A DNA stretch of 50,708 nt from an uncultured Erwinia sp. (GTDB taxonomy: Bacteria > Pseudomonadota > Gammaproteobacteria > Enterobacterales > Enterobacteriaceae): contig CAMIKG010000032.1 of the NCBI GenBank assembly GCA_946221915.1, positions 1-50,708 of the forward strand. Reading direction: 5' to 3'. Of the stretch, positions 8,976 through 17,445 are shown piece after piece. The translations under genes were made by a program, and so were the position numbers. A model generated the notes under the pieces. The model worked only from the letters and a program-made list of their open reading frames with translations, was not told where the DNA came from and searched no databases. Within the stretch, counting starts at the first letter, position 1; the number at the start of each line of letters is the position of its first letter.

Positions 8976-9004
8976 GATAATAGCGCCCCGATTTGCCACC
9001 GGGA
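8976..9004 (+). promoter_or_regulatory. pyrD -10 element and CTP-sensing leader start
   Basis: GATAAT at 8976-8981 is followed by a C-rich initiation region (8986-8989) and by CCCG (8987-8990), which can pair with CGGG (9000-9003) close to the ribosome-binding site AGGAGA. In E. coli and Salmonella, pyrD expression depends on whether transcripts start at C or at a downstream G: the longer form folds a hairpin that hides the ribosome-binding site. The same elements are visible here. The mechanism is transferred by homology. Confidence 0.5.
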
Positions 9005-9018
9005 ATTCAGGAGAGTGC

Positions 9019-10029
9019 ATGTACTATCCCTTCGTTCGTAAAGCGCTGTTTCAGCTCGATCCAGAGCGGGCGCATGAACTGACTTTTCAGCAGTTGCGCC
9101 GGCTGTCCGGCACCCCCTTCGAAGCATTGATTCGGCAGAAGCTGCCGGCTAAACCCGTCACCTGCATGGGTCTGACCTTTTCGAACCCGTTAGGGCTGGC
9201 CGCCGGGCTGGATAAAAATGGTGAGTGTATTGATGCGCTGGGCGCGATGGGCTTCGGCTTTGTCGAGATTGGCACCGTGACGCCACGTCCGCAGCCGGGT
9301 AACGATAAGCCACGTCTGTTCCGTCTTGTTGAAGCGGAAGGGATTATCAACCGCATGGGCTTCAATAACCTCGGCGTTGATCATCTGGTGGAGAATGTCA
9401 AAAAAGCCCATTTTAAGGGCATCCTCGGCATTAATATTGGTAAGAATAAAGATACGCCAGTGGAGCAGGGAAAAGACGATTATTTAATCTGTATGGAGAA
9501 AGTTTATCCGTATGCCGGTTATATAGCGATCAATATCTCCTCACCTAACACCCCCGGACTGCGTACGCTGCAATATGGTGAAGCGCTGGACGATCTTCTG
9601 GCGGCGATTAAAATAAAGCAAAAGGATCTGGAAAATATTCACAGCCGCTATGTTCCGGTGGCGGTTAAGATCGCGCCGGATCTTTCCGAAGAAGAGTTGA
9701 TCCAAATAGCGGACAGTTTACTGCGCCATAATATTGATGGTGTCATCGCCACCAATACCACACTCGATCGTTCACTGGTGGCAGGATTAAAAAACTGCGA
9801 CGAAGCGGGTGGCTTAAGTGGCCGTCCGGTGCAGTTACGCAGCACTGAAGTGATTCGCCGTCTGGCACAGGAGCTGCAGGGACGGATTCCCATTATTGGC
9901 GTGGGCGGTATTGATTCGCTGGTCGCGGCACGGGAAAAGATCGCCGCAGGCGCAACGCTGGTGCAAATATATTCTGGTTTTATCTTTAAAGGCCCGCCAC
10001 TAATTAAAGAAATTGTGACCCACCTCTGA
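9019..10029 (+). CDS. pyrD: Dihydroorotate dehydrogenase, class 2 (quinone)
   Basis: PyrD oxidises dihydroorotate to orotate in de novo pyrimidine synthesis and passes electrons to membrane quinones. It is a peripheral inner-membrane flavoprotein. Start ATG 9019 follows AGGAGA and gives 336 aa, identical in length to the E. coli protein. A reading-frame extension back to 8932 lacks a ribosome-binding site and overlaps the promoter, so it is excluded. Catalytic Ser175 lies in INISSPNTPG, and the FMN-binding GVGGI segment is near residue 292. The N-terminal 40 residues form the amphipathic quinone-tunnel region of class 2 enzymes. Confidence 0.97.
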   Translation: MYYPFVRKALFQLDPERAHELTFQQLRRLSGTPFEALIRQKLPAKPVTCMGLTFSNPLGLAAGLDKNGECIDALGAMGFGFVEIGTVTPRPQPGNDKPRLFRLVEAEGIINRMGFNNLGVDHLVENVKKAHFKGILGINIGKNKDTPVEQGKDDYLICMEKVYPYAGYIAINISSPNTPGLRTLQYGEALDDLLAAIKIKQKDLENIHSRYVPVAVKIAPDLSEEELIQIADSLLRHNIDGVIATNTTLDRSLVAGLKNCDEAGGLSGRPVQLRSTEVIRRLAQELQGRIPIIGVGGIDSLVAAREKIAAGATLVQIYSGFIFKGPPLIKEIVTHL

Positions 10030-10047
10030 GACAATCTGTCGCAAAAT

Positions 10048-10090
10048 GAGTCAGGGGCTTTATTTCTGCCTCTGGCTCGTTTATATTTTA
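10048..10090 (+). terminator. Rho-independent terminator of pyrD
   Basis: The arms GAGTCAGGGGC (10048-10058) and GCCTCTGGCTC (10068-10078) pair over 11 bp with two G-U wobbles, around a 9-nt loop. A T-rich tail (GTTTATATTTTA) follows. It lies 18 bp after the pyrD stop codon. Confidence 0.7.
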
Positions 10091-10180
10091 TCCCAATCAA
10101 TCATTATTTAGTCTATATTCATTTTGCCGTCGCGTTTTGCAGGCGGTAAAAGTAACAAATTATTTCCTGAAGGACATACC

Positions 10181-10726
10181 ATGAGAATTAAACCTGACGA
10201 CAATTGGCGTTGGTTTTTTGACGAACAGCACGATCGAATGATGCTCGATCTGGCGGATGGTATGTTATTCCGTTCCCGATTTTCGCGTAAGATGCTGACG
10301 CCTGATGCGTTTGCCGAATCAGGCTTTTGCGTTGACGACGCCGCATTATTTTTTACCTTCGATGAAAAATGCCGTTCACTGGATCTTGATGCCGATCAGC
10401 GTGCTGAGCTGGTGCTGAATGCGCTGGTGGCCACGCGTTTCCTGAAGCCACTGATGCCAAAAAGCTGGCATTTCGAAAGCCACGATCATCACGGCTGGCG
10501 GCCTGGGGATGGCGACAGGGTACGTGTGCAGCTGTGCGAAAATGGCGAGCAGGCGTCGCTGCTGGTGGTGGAAAGCGGCGAAAGTGCGGCGCTGTGTTTG
10601 CTGGCGCAAAATCAGCTGACCCTGGCTGGGCGCAATATGGTGCTGGGCGATGCCATTAAGATCATGCACGATCGTCTGTTGCCTTGTGCGCAAAATCACG
10701 ACGTTCAGCTCGATCGCGCGGTGTAA
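10181..10726 (+). CDS. zapC: Cell division protein ZapC
   Basis: ZapC binds FtsZ polymers, promotes their lateral association and joins the Z-ring at mid-cell. ATG 10181 after TGAAGGA gives MRIKPDDNW..., the family N-terminus, and 181 aa (E. coli 180). The extension upstream to 10124 lacks a ribosome-binding site and runs over the promoter. The protein is small, soluble and without membrane segments. The position directly after pyrD, convergent with ycbX, is the conserved enterobacterial arrangement. Confidence 0.93.
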   Translation: MRIKPDDNWRWFFDEQHDRMMLDLADGMLFRSRFSRKMLTPDAFAESGFCVDDAALFFTFDEKCRSLDLDADQRAELVLNALVATRFLKPLMPKSWHFESHDHHGWRPGDGDRVRVQLCENGEQASLLVVESGESAALCLLAQNQLTLAGRNMVLGDAIKIMHDRLLPCAQNHDVQLDRAV

Positions 10727-10774
10727 CCTGGCCGGCACAACAGACGCCGTCTGTTGGCCGGATAACAGCCTGCC

Positions 10775-11887
10775 TTAAACCAGTTCGATATCTCCCGCCG
10801 GAATACAGCTACAGCTCAGAATCGTGCCATCATTGCCAATCGCGCTCTGTTTCAGCGCGGTCACAGTGCCGGACACCAGTGTCATTTTGCAACTGCCGCA
10901 GATGCCGGCACGGCAGGAATAAGGAATACTGAAGCCTGCCATTTCCAGCTGTTCCAGCAACACCTGCTGATTATCGCCGCTGAATGATTTACCCTGATAC
11001 GCGATATTGACTGCACTGGTGGCTTGCTTTGGCGCCGCCACGCTTTGCACCACTTTGCCGGCGCCATAGGCGCGTGGCTGGCGGGTTTTGACGATCTCCA
11101 CTGCATCGCCGACGCGAATGATACCGGTGTTGCGTGCGATCAAATTGAGGCCAAAATCGATATCGCCGCTGTCATCCAGCGCGCTGCGGAACGACTGCAA
11201 TGTCGCCAGCGGCTCACCGTCCGGGTGCTTGCGGCCGCGTTCAGGGCTGACGGTGGTAAACACACAGCGGCTGCACGGTTTCGGTACTTCAAAGGTGACA
11301 TCACCGACGCGCAGCACTGACCAGCTGTCTTCCGCCCAGGCCTCTGCACCACTCACCACCAGATTGGGGCGAAACTGTTCCATCTTAACGCTGGCCGGGC
11401 AGCGCCGTTGCAAATCGGCCAGCGAGGCATGATTCACCAGCAGGAAAGGGTAGCCGTCGGCAAAACCCAGCGGTACCTGCGGCTTGCGCTTTACCCGGCG
11501 GCTCATTTGCGGCCCGACCCAGCGCAACTGCACCGGGCGCGGGAAGAAACCACTTAGCCAGCTGTTGATGCTGTCTGGCGCAATCAGCGCGCTAAAATGC
11601 GTGCCCCACACCTCGGTCGACGAGGCACTTTGTGGCGCAAAATCGGCGAAACGCACCATGGCATTGCTGCCGTCCGGCGCCTGCAGATAGAGGCCATCCG
11701 TCAGCAGGGCTGGGGTAAACAGCACCAATTGCGGAAACTGGCGGGCGGTAATAAATTTGCCATTCGGCTCGGTGATCATAAAAGTGCGGTCGAATGTCAG
11801 ACCGCTCTCCAGCGCCAGCGCGTGGGAAACTTGCAGGCCACGCATCGATTTTACCGGGTGGATAAACAGGCGCGTCAGGCTAATCAT
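10775..11887 (-). CDS. ycbX: MOSC and 2Fe-2S ferredoxin domain protein YcbX
   Basis: YcbX takes part in molybdenum-cofactor-dependent reduction of N-hydroxylated base analogues such as 6-hydroxylaminopurine. The 370-aa protein has an N-terminal MOSC beta-barrel domain (TRLFIHPVKSMRGL onwards), a central MOSC core with the cysteine segment CSRCVF, and a C-terminal plant-type ferredoxin domain with CRAGICGSC and a last CSC cysteine. The start is set at 11887: a GGAG lies 6 nt upstream and the product matches the 369-aa E. coli length. ATGs further upstream (to 11911) add 8 residues without better signals. Confidence 0.9.
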   Translation of the reverse strand: MISLTRLFIHPVKSMRGLQVSHALALESGLTFDRTFMITEPNGKFITARQFPQLVLFTPALLTDGLYLQAPDGSNAMVRFADFAPQSASSTEVWGTHFSALIAPDSINSWLSGFFPRPVQLRWVGPQMSRRVKRKPQVPLGFADGYPFLLVNHASLADLQRRCPASVKMEQFRPNLVVSGAEAWAEDSWSVLRVGDVTFEVPKPCSRCVFTTVSPERGRKHPDGEPLATLQSFRSALDDSGDIDFGLNLIARNTGIIRVGDAVEIVKTRQPRAYGAGKVVQSVAAPKQATSAVNIAYQGKSFSGDNQQVLLEQLEMAGFSIPYSCRAGICGSCKMTLVSGTVTALKQSAIGNDGTILSCSCIPAGDIELV

Positions 11888-11945
11888 CGACATCTCCATA
11901 TAATGCTGCACAATGCGGGGTCAGGCTCGGGTGGTGTCGCGACAA

Positions 11946-12050
11946 ATGTCGGACGAAAAGAGGCTGTCCCAAATGATCCAGGCCGCCTCGGGGCGTCTGC
12001 TTCTGGTGCAGGAAGGCGGCAAGCCCGCGCATCTGCAAATTGAAGTATGA
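11946..12050 (+). CDS. Candidate small ORF of 34 codons, unrecognised
   Basis: Between ycbX and rlmL, an ORF in the rlmL frame reads MSDEKRLSQMIQAASGRLLL onwards and ends HLQIEV. Codon use looks like that of real genes here (CTG, CAG, GGC, GAA rich). The first ATG has no clear ribosome-binding site. The internal ATG at 11973 has AGAGG 9 nt upstream and would give 25 aa. An in-frame ATG at 11913 would give 45 aa but overlaps the ycbX start region. It ends before the rlmL promoter at 12064-12091. I do not recognise it. It may be a small protein, a leader peptide or a chance ORF. Confidence 0.28.
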   Translation: MSDEKRLSQMIQAASGRLLLVQEGGKPAHLQIEV

Positions 12051-12063
12051 CGGGGATAACTTT

Positions 12064-12091
12064 ATGACATGCGGTGCGGATTAGCTATAAT
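12064..12091 (+). promoter_or_regulatory. Sigma70 promoter of rlmL-uup-pqi
   Basis: A perfect -10 TATAAT (12086-12091) lies 16 bp after an ATGACA -35 (12064-12069). Transcription would start near 12098, about 28 nt before the rlmL ATG. Confidence 0.7.
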
Positions 12092-12125
12092 GCGCAGCTA
12101 TTTTCTCAGGACAGTAAGTGACGAT

Positions 12126-14243
12126 ATGAATTCTCTGTTTGCCAGTACGGCGCGTGGGCTCGAAGAGCTGTTAAAAAGTGAACTGGAAGCGCTCGGCGCC
12201 CAGGATTGCCAGGTCGTGCAGGGCGGCGTGCATTTCGACGGAGACGATCGTTTACTCTATCAGAGCCTGATGTGGAGCCGTCTCGCCTCACGTATCCTGC
12301 TGCCGCTTGGCGAATGCGGCGTGTGGAGCGATCTGGATCTTTATCTCGGCGCGCAGGCGATTGACTGGACGGCCATGTTCGACAGCGATAAAACCTTCGC
12401 GGTGCACTTCAGCGGTACTAACGAAGTGATCCGCAACAGCCAGTTTGGCGCGCTGAAAGTCAAAGATGCCATCGTCGACAGCTTTACGCGTAAGAATCTG
12501 CCGCGTCCGAACGTGGATCGCGAGCAGCCGGATATTCGCGTTAACGTCTGGCTGAATAACGATAACGCCAGCATTGCGCTGGACCTCAGCGGTGACGGCC
12601 TGCATATGCGCGGCTACCGCCAGCAGGCCGGAATGGCGCCGCTGAAAGAGAACCTGGCGGCGGCGATCGTATTGCGCTCCGGCTGGCAGCCGGGCACGCC
12701 GCTGCTCGATCCAATGTGTGGTTCCGGTACGCTGCTGATCGAAGCGGCGATGATCGCCACCGATCGCGCACCCGGTTTGCATCGCACTCACTGGGGCTTC
12801 CTCGGCTGGAACAAGCACAACGATGAACTGTGGCGTGAAGTGAAAAGCGACGCGCAGGTACGTGCTCGTCGTGGACTGCAGGAGACCACGTCGCGTTTCT
12901 ACGGTTACGACAACGACAGCCGCGTGCTGGAACGTGCCCGCGCCAATGCCCGTCGTGCGGGCCTGGAACAGCTGATGACCTTTACCGCGCAGGATGCGGT
13001 GAAGCTGACCAATCCGCTGCCCGAAGGTCCGGCAGGTACGGTGCTCAGCAACCCGCCTTACGGTGAGCGTCTGGAGAGTGAACCGGCGCTGATCGCCCTG
13101 CACAGCCAGCTGGGACGCATTATGAAGCAGCAGTTTGGCGGCTGGAGCCTGTCGCTGTTCAGCGCGTCGCCAGAACTGTTAAGCTGCCTGCAGCTGCGCG
13201 CTGACCGTCAGTTCAAAGCGAAGAACGGTCCGCTGGATTGCGTGCAGAAAAACTATCAGCTGGCGGCCAATCCGTCAGGTGGCGCGGTGGCGCAGATTGC
13301 CGAAGATTATGCCAACCGCCTGCGCAAGAATCTGAAAAAACTGGAAAAATGGGCGAAACAGACGGGTATCGACTGTTACCGTATCTATGACGCTGATTTA
13401 CCAGAGTACAACGTGGCGGTCGATCGCTACGCCGACTGGGTGGTGGTGCAGGAGTATGCGCCGCCGAAAACAGTTGATCCGAATAAAGCGCGCCAGCGCC
13501 TGTTTGATGTCATCTCCGCGACGCTCAGCGTACTGGATTTGCCAGCGAATCGCCTGGTGCTGAAAACGCGTGAAAAACAGAAAGGCAAGAACCAGTACCA
13601 GAAACTGGGCGAGAAGGGTGACTTCTTCCAGGTGAGCGAATTTAATGCGCAGCTGTGGGTCAACCTGACGGATTATCTGGATACCGGTCTGTTCCTCGAC
13701 CACCGTATCGCGCGCAAAATGCTCGGCCAGATGAGCCAGGGCAAAGACTTCCTCAACCTGTTTGCTTACACCGGCAGCGCCAGCGTGCACGCCGGACTGG
13801 GCGGCGCGCGCAGTACCACGACGGTGGATATGTCGCGCACCTATCTGGAGTGGGCGGAGCGTAACCTGCGTCTCAACGGCCTGACCGGTCGTCAGCACCG
13901 TCTGATGCAGGCGGACTGCCTGAGCTGGATGCGTGACAGCGACGAACAGTTTGACCTGATCTTTATCGATCCGCCGACGTTCTCTAACTCAAAACGTATG
14001 GAAGACAGCTTCGACGTGCAGCGCGATCATCTGAGTCTGATGCGCGATCTGAAACGTCTGCTGCGTCGCGGTGGCACCATTATGTTCTCCAACAATAAAC
14101 GTGGATTCAAAATGGATCACGAAGGTCTGGCGACGCTGGGTCTGGCGGCGCAGGAGATCACCGCCAAAACCCAGTCGCAGGATTTTGCCCGTAACCGTCA
14201 CATTCATAACTGCTGGCTGATTACTCACGCCGGTAAGGAATAA
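12126..14243 (+). CDS. rlmL: 23S rRNA methyltransferase RlmL/RlmK (G2445 and G2069)
   Basis: This bifunctional enzyme makes N2-methyl-G2445 (N-terminal RlmL half) and N7-methyl-G2069 (C-terminal RlmK half) in 23S rRNA, and its two activities cooperate in unwinding the helix between the sites. The start at 12126 (MNSLFASTARG) gives 705 aa (E. coli 702). The reading frame is open back to 12069, but that part spans the promoter. An N-terminal THUMP domain is followed by the first SAM domain with LSNPPYGER (NPPY motif) and the second with FIDPPTFSNS. uup follows after 5 bp, so the two share a transcript. Confidence 0.96.
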   Translation: MNSLFASTARGLEELLKSELEALGAQDCQVVQGGVHFDGDDRLLYQSLMWSRLASRILLPLGECGVWSDLDLYLGAQAIDWTAMFDSDKTFAVHFSGTNEVIRNSQFGALKVKDAIVDSFTRKNLPRPNVDREQPDIRVNVWLNNDNASIALDLSGDGLHMRGYRQQAGMAPLKENLAAAIVLRSGWQPGTPLLDPMCGSGTLLIEAAMIATDRAPGLHRTHWGFLGWNKHNDELWREVKSDAQVRARRGLQETTSRFYGYDNDSRVLERARANARRAGLEQLMTFTAQDAVKLTNPLPEGPAGTVLSNPPYGERLESEPALIALHSQLGRIMKQQFGGWSLSLFSASPELLSCLQLRADRQFKAKNGPLDCVQKNYQLAANPSGGAVAQIAEDYANRLRKNLKKLEKWAKQTGIDCYRIYDADLPEYNVAVDRYADWVVVQEYAPPKTVDPNKARQRLFDVISATLSVLDLPANRLVLKTREKQKGKNQYQKLGEKGDFFQVSEFNAQLWVNLTDYLDTGLFLDHRIARKMLGQMSQGKDFLNLFAYTGSASVHAGLGGARSTTTVDMSRTYLEWAERNLRLNGLTGRQHRLMQADCLSWMRDSDEQFDLIFIDPPTFSNSKRMEDSFDVQRDHLSLMRDLKRLLRRGGTIMFSNNKRGFKMDHEGLATLGLAAQEITAKTQSQDFARNRHIHNCWLITHAGKE

Positions 14244-14248
14244 GTTTT

Positions 14249-16156
14249 ATGTCATTAATCAGTATTCATGGCGCCTGGCTCTCTTTCAGCGATGCGCCGC
14301 TGCTCGATAACACTGAGCTGCATATCGAAGAGAATGAGCGCGTCTGCCTGGTCGGCCGTAACGGCGCCGGTAAATCAACGCTGATGAAGATCATCAACGG
14401 CGAACAGCCGCTGGATGATGGACGCATCATTTATGAGCAGGATCTGATTGTCGCCCGCCTGCAGCAGGACCCGCCACGTAATGTGCAGGGTTCGGTGTAC
14501 GACTTTGTCGCCGAAGGGGTGGCGGAGCAGGCGGAACATCTCAAAGCCTATCACGCCATTTCGCACACGGTGATGGAAGATCCGAGCGAGAAAAACCTCA
14601 ACGAGATGGCGCGCCTGCAGGCCATTCTTGACCATCAGAACCTGTGGCAGCTGGAAAGCCGTATTAATGACGTGCTGCAGCAGATAGGTCTGGAGGCGGA
14701 TGTGGCGCTGTCGTCGCTGTCGGGCGGCTGGCTGCGTAAAGCAGCGCTGGGCCGCGCACTGGTCAGTAACCCACGCGTACTGCTGCTGGATGAGCCAACT
14801 AACCACCTCGATATCGAAACCATCGACTGGCTGGAAGGTTTCCTGAAAACCTTCCAGGGCAGCATCGTGTTTATTTCCCATGACCGCTCCTTTATTCGCA
14901 ATATGGCGACGCGTATTGTCGATCTCGATCGTGGCAAGCTGGTCTCCTGGCCGGGCGATTACGATCAGTATCTGCTCAGCAAAGAAGAAGCGCTGCGCGT
15001 CGAAGAGATGCAGAATGCGGAGTTCGACCGCAAGCTGGCGCAGGAAGAGGTGTGGATCCGTCAGGGCATTAAAGCGCGCCGTACCCGTAACGAAGGGCGC
15101 GTGCGTGCTCTGAAAGCCTTACGCCGCGAGCGTTCTGAGCGTCGTGAAGTGATGGGCAAAGCCAATATGCAGGTCGGCGAAGCCAGCCGTTCCGGCAAAA
15201 TCGTCTTTGAACTGGAGAACGTTGATTACGCGGTGGGTGGTAAGCAACTGGTAAAAGACTTCTCGGTGCAGGTACAGCGCGGCGACAAGATTGCGCTGGT
15301 GGGACCTAACGGCTGTGGTAAAACTACGCTGTTGCGTCTGATGCTGGATCAGCTGAAAGCGGACAGCGGCCGGGTACATATCGGCACCAAGCTGGAAGTG
15401 GCTTACTTCGATCAGCACCGCGCGGAACTCGACCCGGATCGCACTGTGATGGATAACCTCGCCGAAGGCAAACAGGAAGTGCTGGTGAATGGTAAACCGC
15501 GCCATGTGCTGGGTTACCTGCAGGACTTCCTGTTCCATCCGAAGCGAGCAATGACGCCGGTGCGTGCGCTGTCCGGCGGTGAGCGTAACCGTCTGCTGCT
15601 GGCGAAGCTGTTCCTGAAACCCAGCAACCTGATGATCCTCGATGAACCGACTAACGACCTCGACGTGGAAACACTGGAGCTGCTGGAAGAGCTGATTGAT
15701 GGCTACCAGGGCTCGGTATTGCTGGTCAGCCACGACCGTCAGTTTGTCGATAACACCGTCACCGAGTGCTGGATTTTCGAAGGTAATGGTGAAATTGGCA
15801 GCTTTGTAGGGGGTTATCACGATGCGCAGCAGCAACGCGCGGCGTATAAGCAGCAGCGTGTGGCAAAACCTGCTGCGCCGGTAAAACAGGAAACGGCGAA
15901 GCCAGAAAATGTCAAACGTGCGGCAAGCAAACTAAGCTATAACCTGCAACGGGAACTGGAACAGTTGCCACAAAAACTGGAAGAGCTGGAAACGAAAATT
16001 GGCGAACTGCAGGCGCAGATGAGTGATGCTAATTTCTTTAACCAGCCGCGTGAAACCACGCAGCCAGTGCTTGATGCGCTGGCCAGCACTGAGCAGGAAC
16101 TGGAAACTGCGTTTGAACGCTGGGAATATCTGGAATCCCTGAAAAACGGCGGTTAA
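14249..16156 (+). CDS. uup: ABC-F ATPase Uup
   Basis: Uup is a soluble ABC-F protein linked to ribosome assembly, translation and suppression of precise transposon excision. The 635-aa protein has two ABC domains. The first has Walker A GRNGAGKST (36-43 region), signature LSGGW and DEPTNHLD. The second has Walker A GPNGCGKTT (352-360), signature LSGGERNR and DEPTNDLD. The linker is Arg/Lys rich (ARRTRNEGRVRAL). The C-terminal 85 residues form the charged coiled coil that binds DNA in E. coli Uup. It lies 5 bp after rlmL and 20 bp before pqiA. Confidence 0.96.
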   Translation: MSLISIHGAWLSFSDAPLLDNTELHIEENERVCLVGRNGAGKSTLMKIINGEQPLDDGRIIYEQDLIVARLQQDPPRNVQGSVYDFVAEGVAEQAEHLKAYHAISHTVMEDPSEKNLNEMARLQAILDHQNLWQLESRINDVLQQIGLEADVALSSLSGGWLRKAALGRALVSNPRVLLLDEPTNHLDIETIDWLEGFLKTFQGSIVFISHDRSFIRNMATRIVDLDRGKLVSWPGDYDQYLLSKEEALRVEEMQNAEFDRKLAQEEVWIRQGIKARRTRNEGRVRALKALRRERSERREVMGKANMQVGEASRSGKIVFELENVDYAVGGKQLVKDFSVQVQRGDKIALVGPNGCGKTTLLRLMLDQLKADSGRVHIGTKLEVAYFDQHRAELDPDRTVMDNLAEGKQEVLVNGKPRHVLGYLQDFLFHPKRAMTPVRALSGGERNRLLLAKLFLKPSNLMILDEPTNDLDVETLELLEELIDGYQGSVLLVSHDRQFVDNTVTECWIFEGNGEIGSFVGGYHDAQQQRAAYKQQRVAKPAAPVKQETAKPENVKRAASKLSYNLQRELEQLPQKLEELETKIGELQAQMSDANFFNQPRETTQPVLDALASTEQELETAFERWEYLESLKNGG

Positions 16157-16176
16157 TACCACGGGAGAAAACGGCT

Positions 16177-17445
16177 ATGTGTTCGTCGGACCACGCGCAT
16201 CACTGGATGCTCTGTCCCCAATGTGACCTGATGACACAGCTGCCGGACCTCCGGCCCGGCAGCAAGGCAAGCTGTCCGCGGTGTCATACCACCTTAGTGA
16301 TGAACTGGCAGGAGCCGCGCAGGCGGCCCTCCGGTTATGCCTTCTCTGCGCTTGTCATGTTGCTGCTCGCCAACCTGTTTCCCTTCGTCAATATGCAGGT
16401 TTCCGGTCTGAGCAGCGAAATCACTTTGATGCAAATCCCGCGGGTGATGGTGGCAGAAGATTACACCAGCCTGGCAACCCTGTTCCTGCTGTTTGTACAA
16501 GGCGTGCCGGCCTTCTGTATGCTGGCGATCCTGCTGCTGGTGAATCAGGCGCCTTTGCCCGAACCCCTCCGGCGCTGGATGGCGCGCATCCTGTTTCAGC
16601 TGAAAAGCTGGGGGATGGCGGAGATCTTCCTTGCCGGGGTGCTGGTGAGCTTTGTCAAACTGATGGCGTATGGCGAGATTGGCATCGGCACCAGCTTTAT
16701 TCCCTGGTGTCTGTTTTGTGTTCTCCAGCTGCGGGCTTTTCAGTGTGTTGACCGTCGCTGGTTATGGCAGCGCGTTGACCCGATGCCGCAACTGCCCATC
16801 AAACCGCTGGCGGGCGTCAGCGGGCTGCGTCAGGGCGTTCGATCCTGTAGCTGCTGTACGGCGATTCTGCCGGTCGAGCAGCGCGTCTGCCCACGCTGCG
16901 GTGTGGCCGGGCATGCGCGGCGTAAACACAGTCTGCAGTGGACGCTGGCGCTGTTACTGACTTCCGTGGTGCTGTATATCCCCGCTAATCTGTTGCCAAT
17001 TATGGTAACGGAAGCGCTGGGCAACCAGATTAGCTCCACCATTATGGCCGGGGTGATTCTGCTCTGGAGCGATGGCTCGTATCCGGTGGCGCTGGTGATT
17101 TTTATCGCCAGTATTATGGTGCCGTCGCTGAAAATGCTCGCCATTGGCTGGTTATGCCTTGATGCCCAGGGCTATGGCCGCCGCGATGGTGAAAAAATGC
17201 ACCTGATTTATGAGGTGGTAGAGTTTGTCGGTCGCTGGTCTATGATCGACGTGTTTGTTATTGCCGTGCTCAGTGCGCTGGTGCGTATGGGGCGTTTAAT
17301 GAGCATTTACCCGGCGGTGGGGGCGCTGCTGTTTGCGCTGGTGGTGATCCTGACAATGTTCGCCGCCATGACCTTTGACCCACGTCTGACCTGGGATCGA
17401 GTTCGCGAAACACATCTTGAGGAGCCGAGCGTTGACGGAAAATAA
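16177..17445 (+). CDS. pqiA: Inner-membrane lipid-trafficking protein PqiA
   Basis: PqiA is the integral inner-membrane part of the PqiABC system, which moves lipids between the two membranes and supports envelope integrity. The 422-aa protein has two similar halves. Each begins with a rubredoxin-like zinc ribbon (CPQC...CPRC near residues 13-35, and CSCC...CPRC near 222-240) followed by about four membrane segments. It is transcribed with uup upstream and overlaps pqiB. The family name 'paraquat-inducible' comes from E. coli SoxRS regulation. I did not identify a SoxS box here. Confidence 0.95.
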   Translation: MCSSDHAHHWMLCPQCDLMTQLPDLRPGSKASCPRCHTTLVMNWQEPRRRPSGYAFSALVMLLLANLFPFVNMQVSGLSSEITLMQIPRVMVAEDYTSLATLFLLFVQGVPAFCMLAILLLVNQAPLPEPLRRWMARILFQLKSWGMAEIFLAGVLVSFVKLMAYGEIGIGTSFIPWCLFCVLQLRAFQCVDRRWLWQRVDPMPQLPIKPLAGVSGLRQGVRSCSCCTAILPVEQRVCPRCGVAGHARRKHSLQWTLALLLTSVVLYIPANLLPIMVTEALGNQISSTIMAGVILLWSDGSYPVALVIFIASIMVPSLKMLAIGWLCLDAQGYGRRDGEKMHLIYEVVEFVGRWSMIDVFVIAVLSALVRMGRLMSIYPAVGALLFALVVILTMFAAMTFDPRLTWDRVRETHLEEPSVDGK

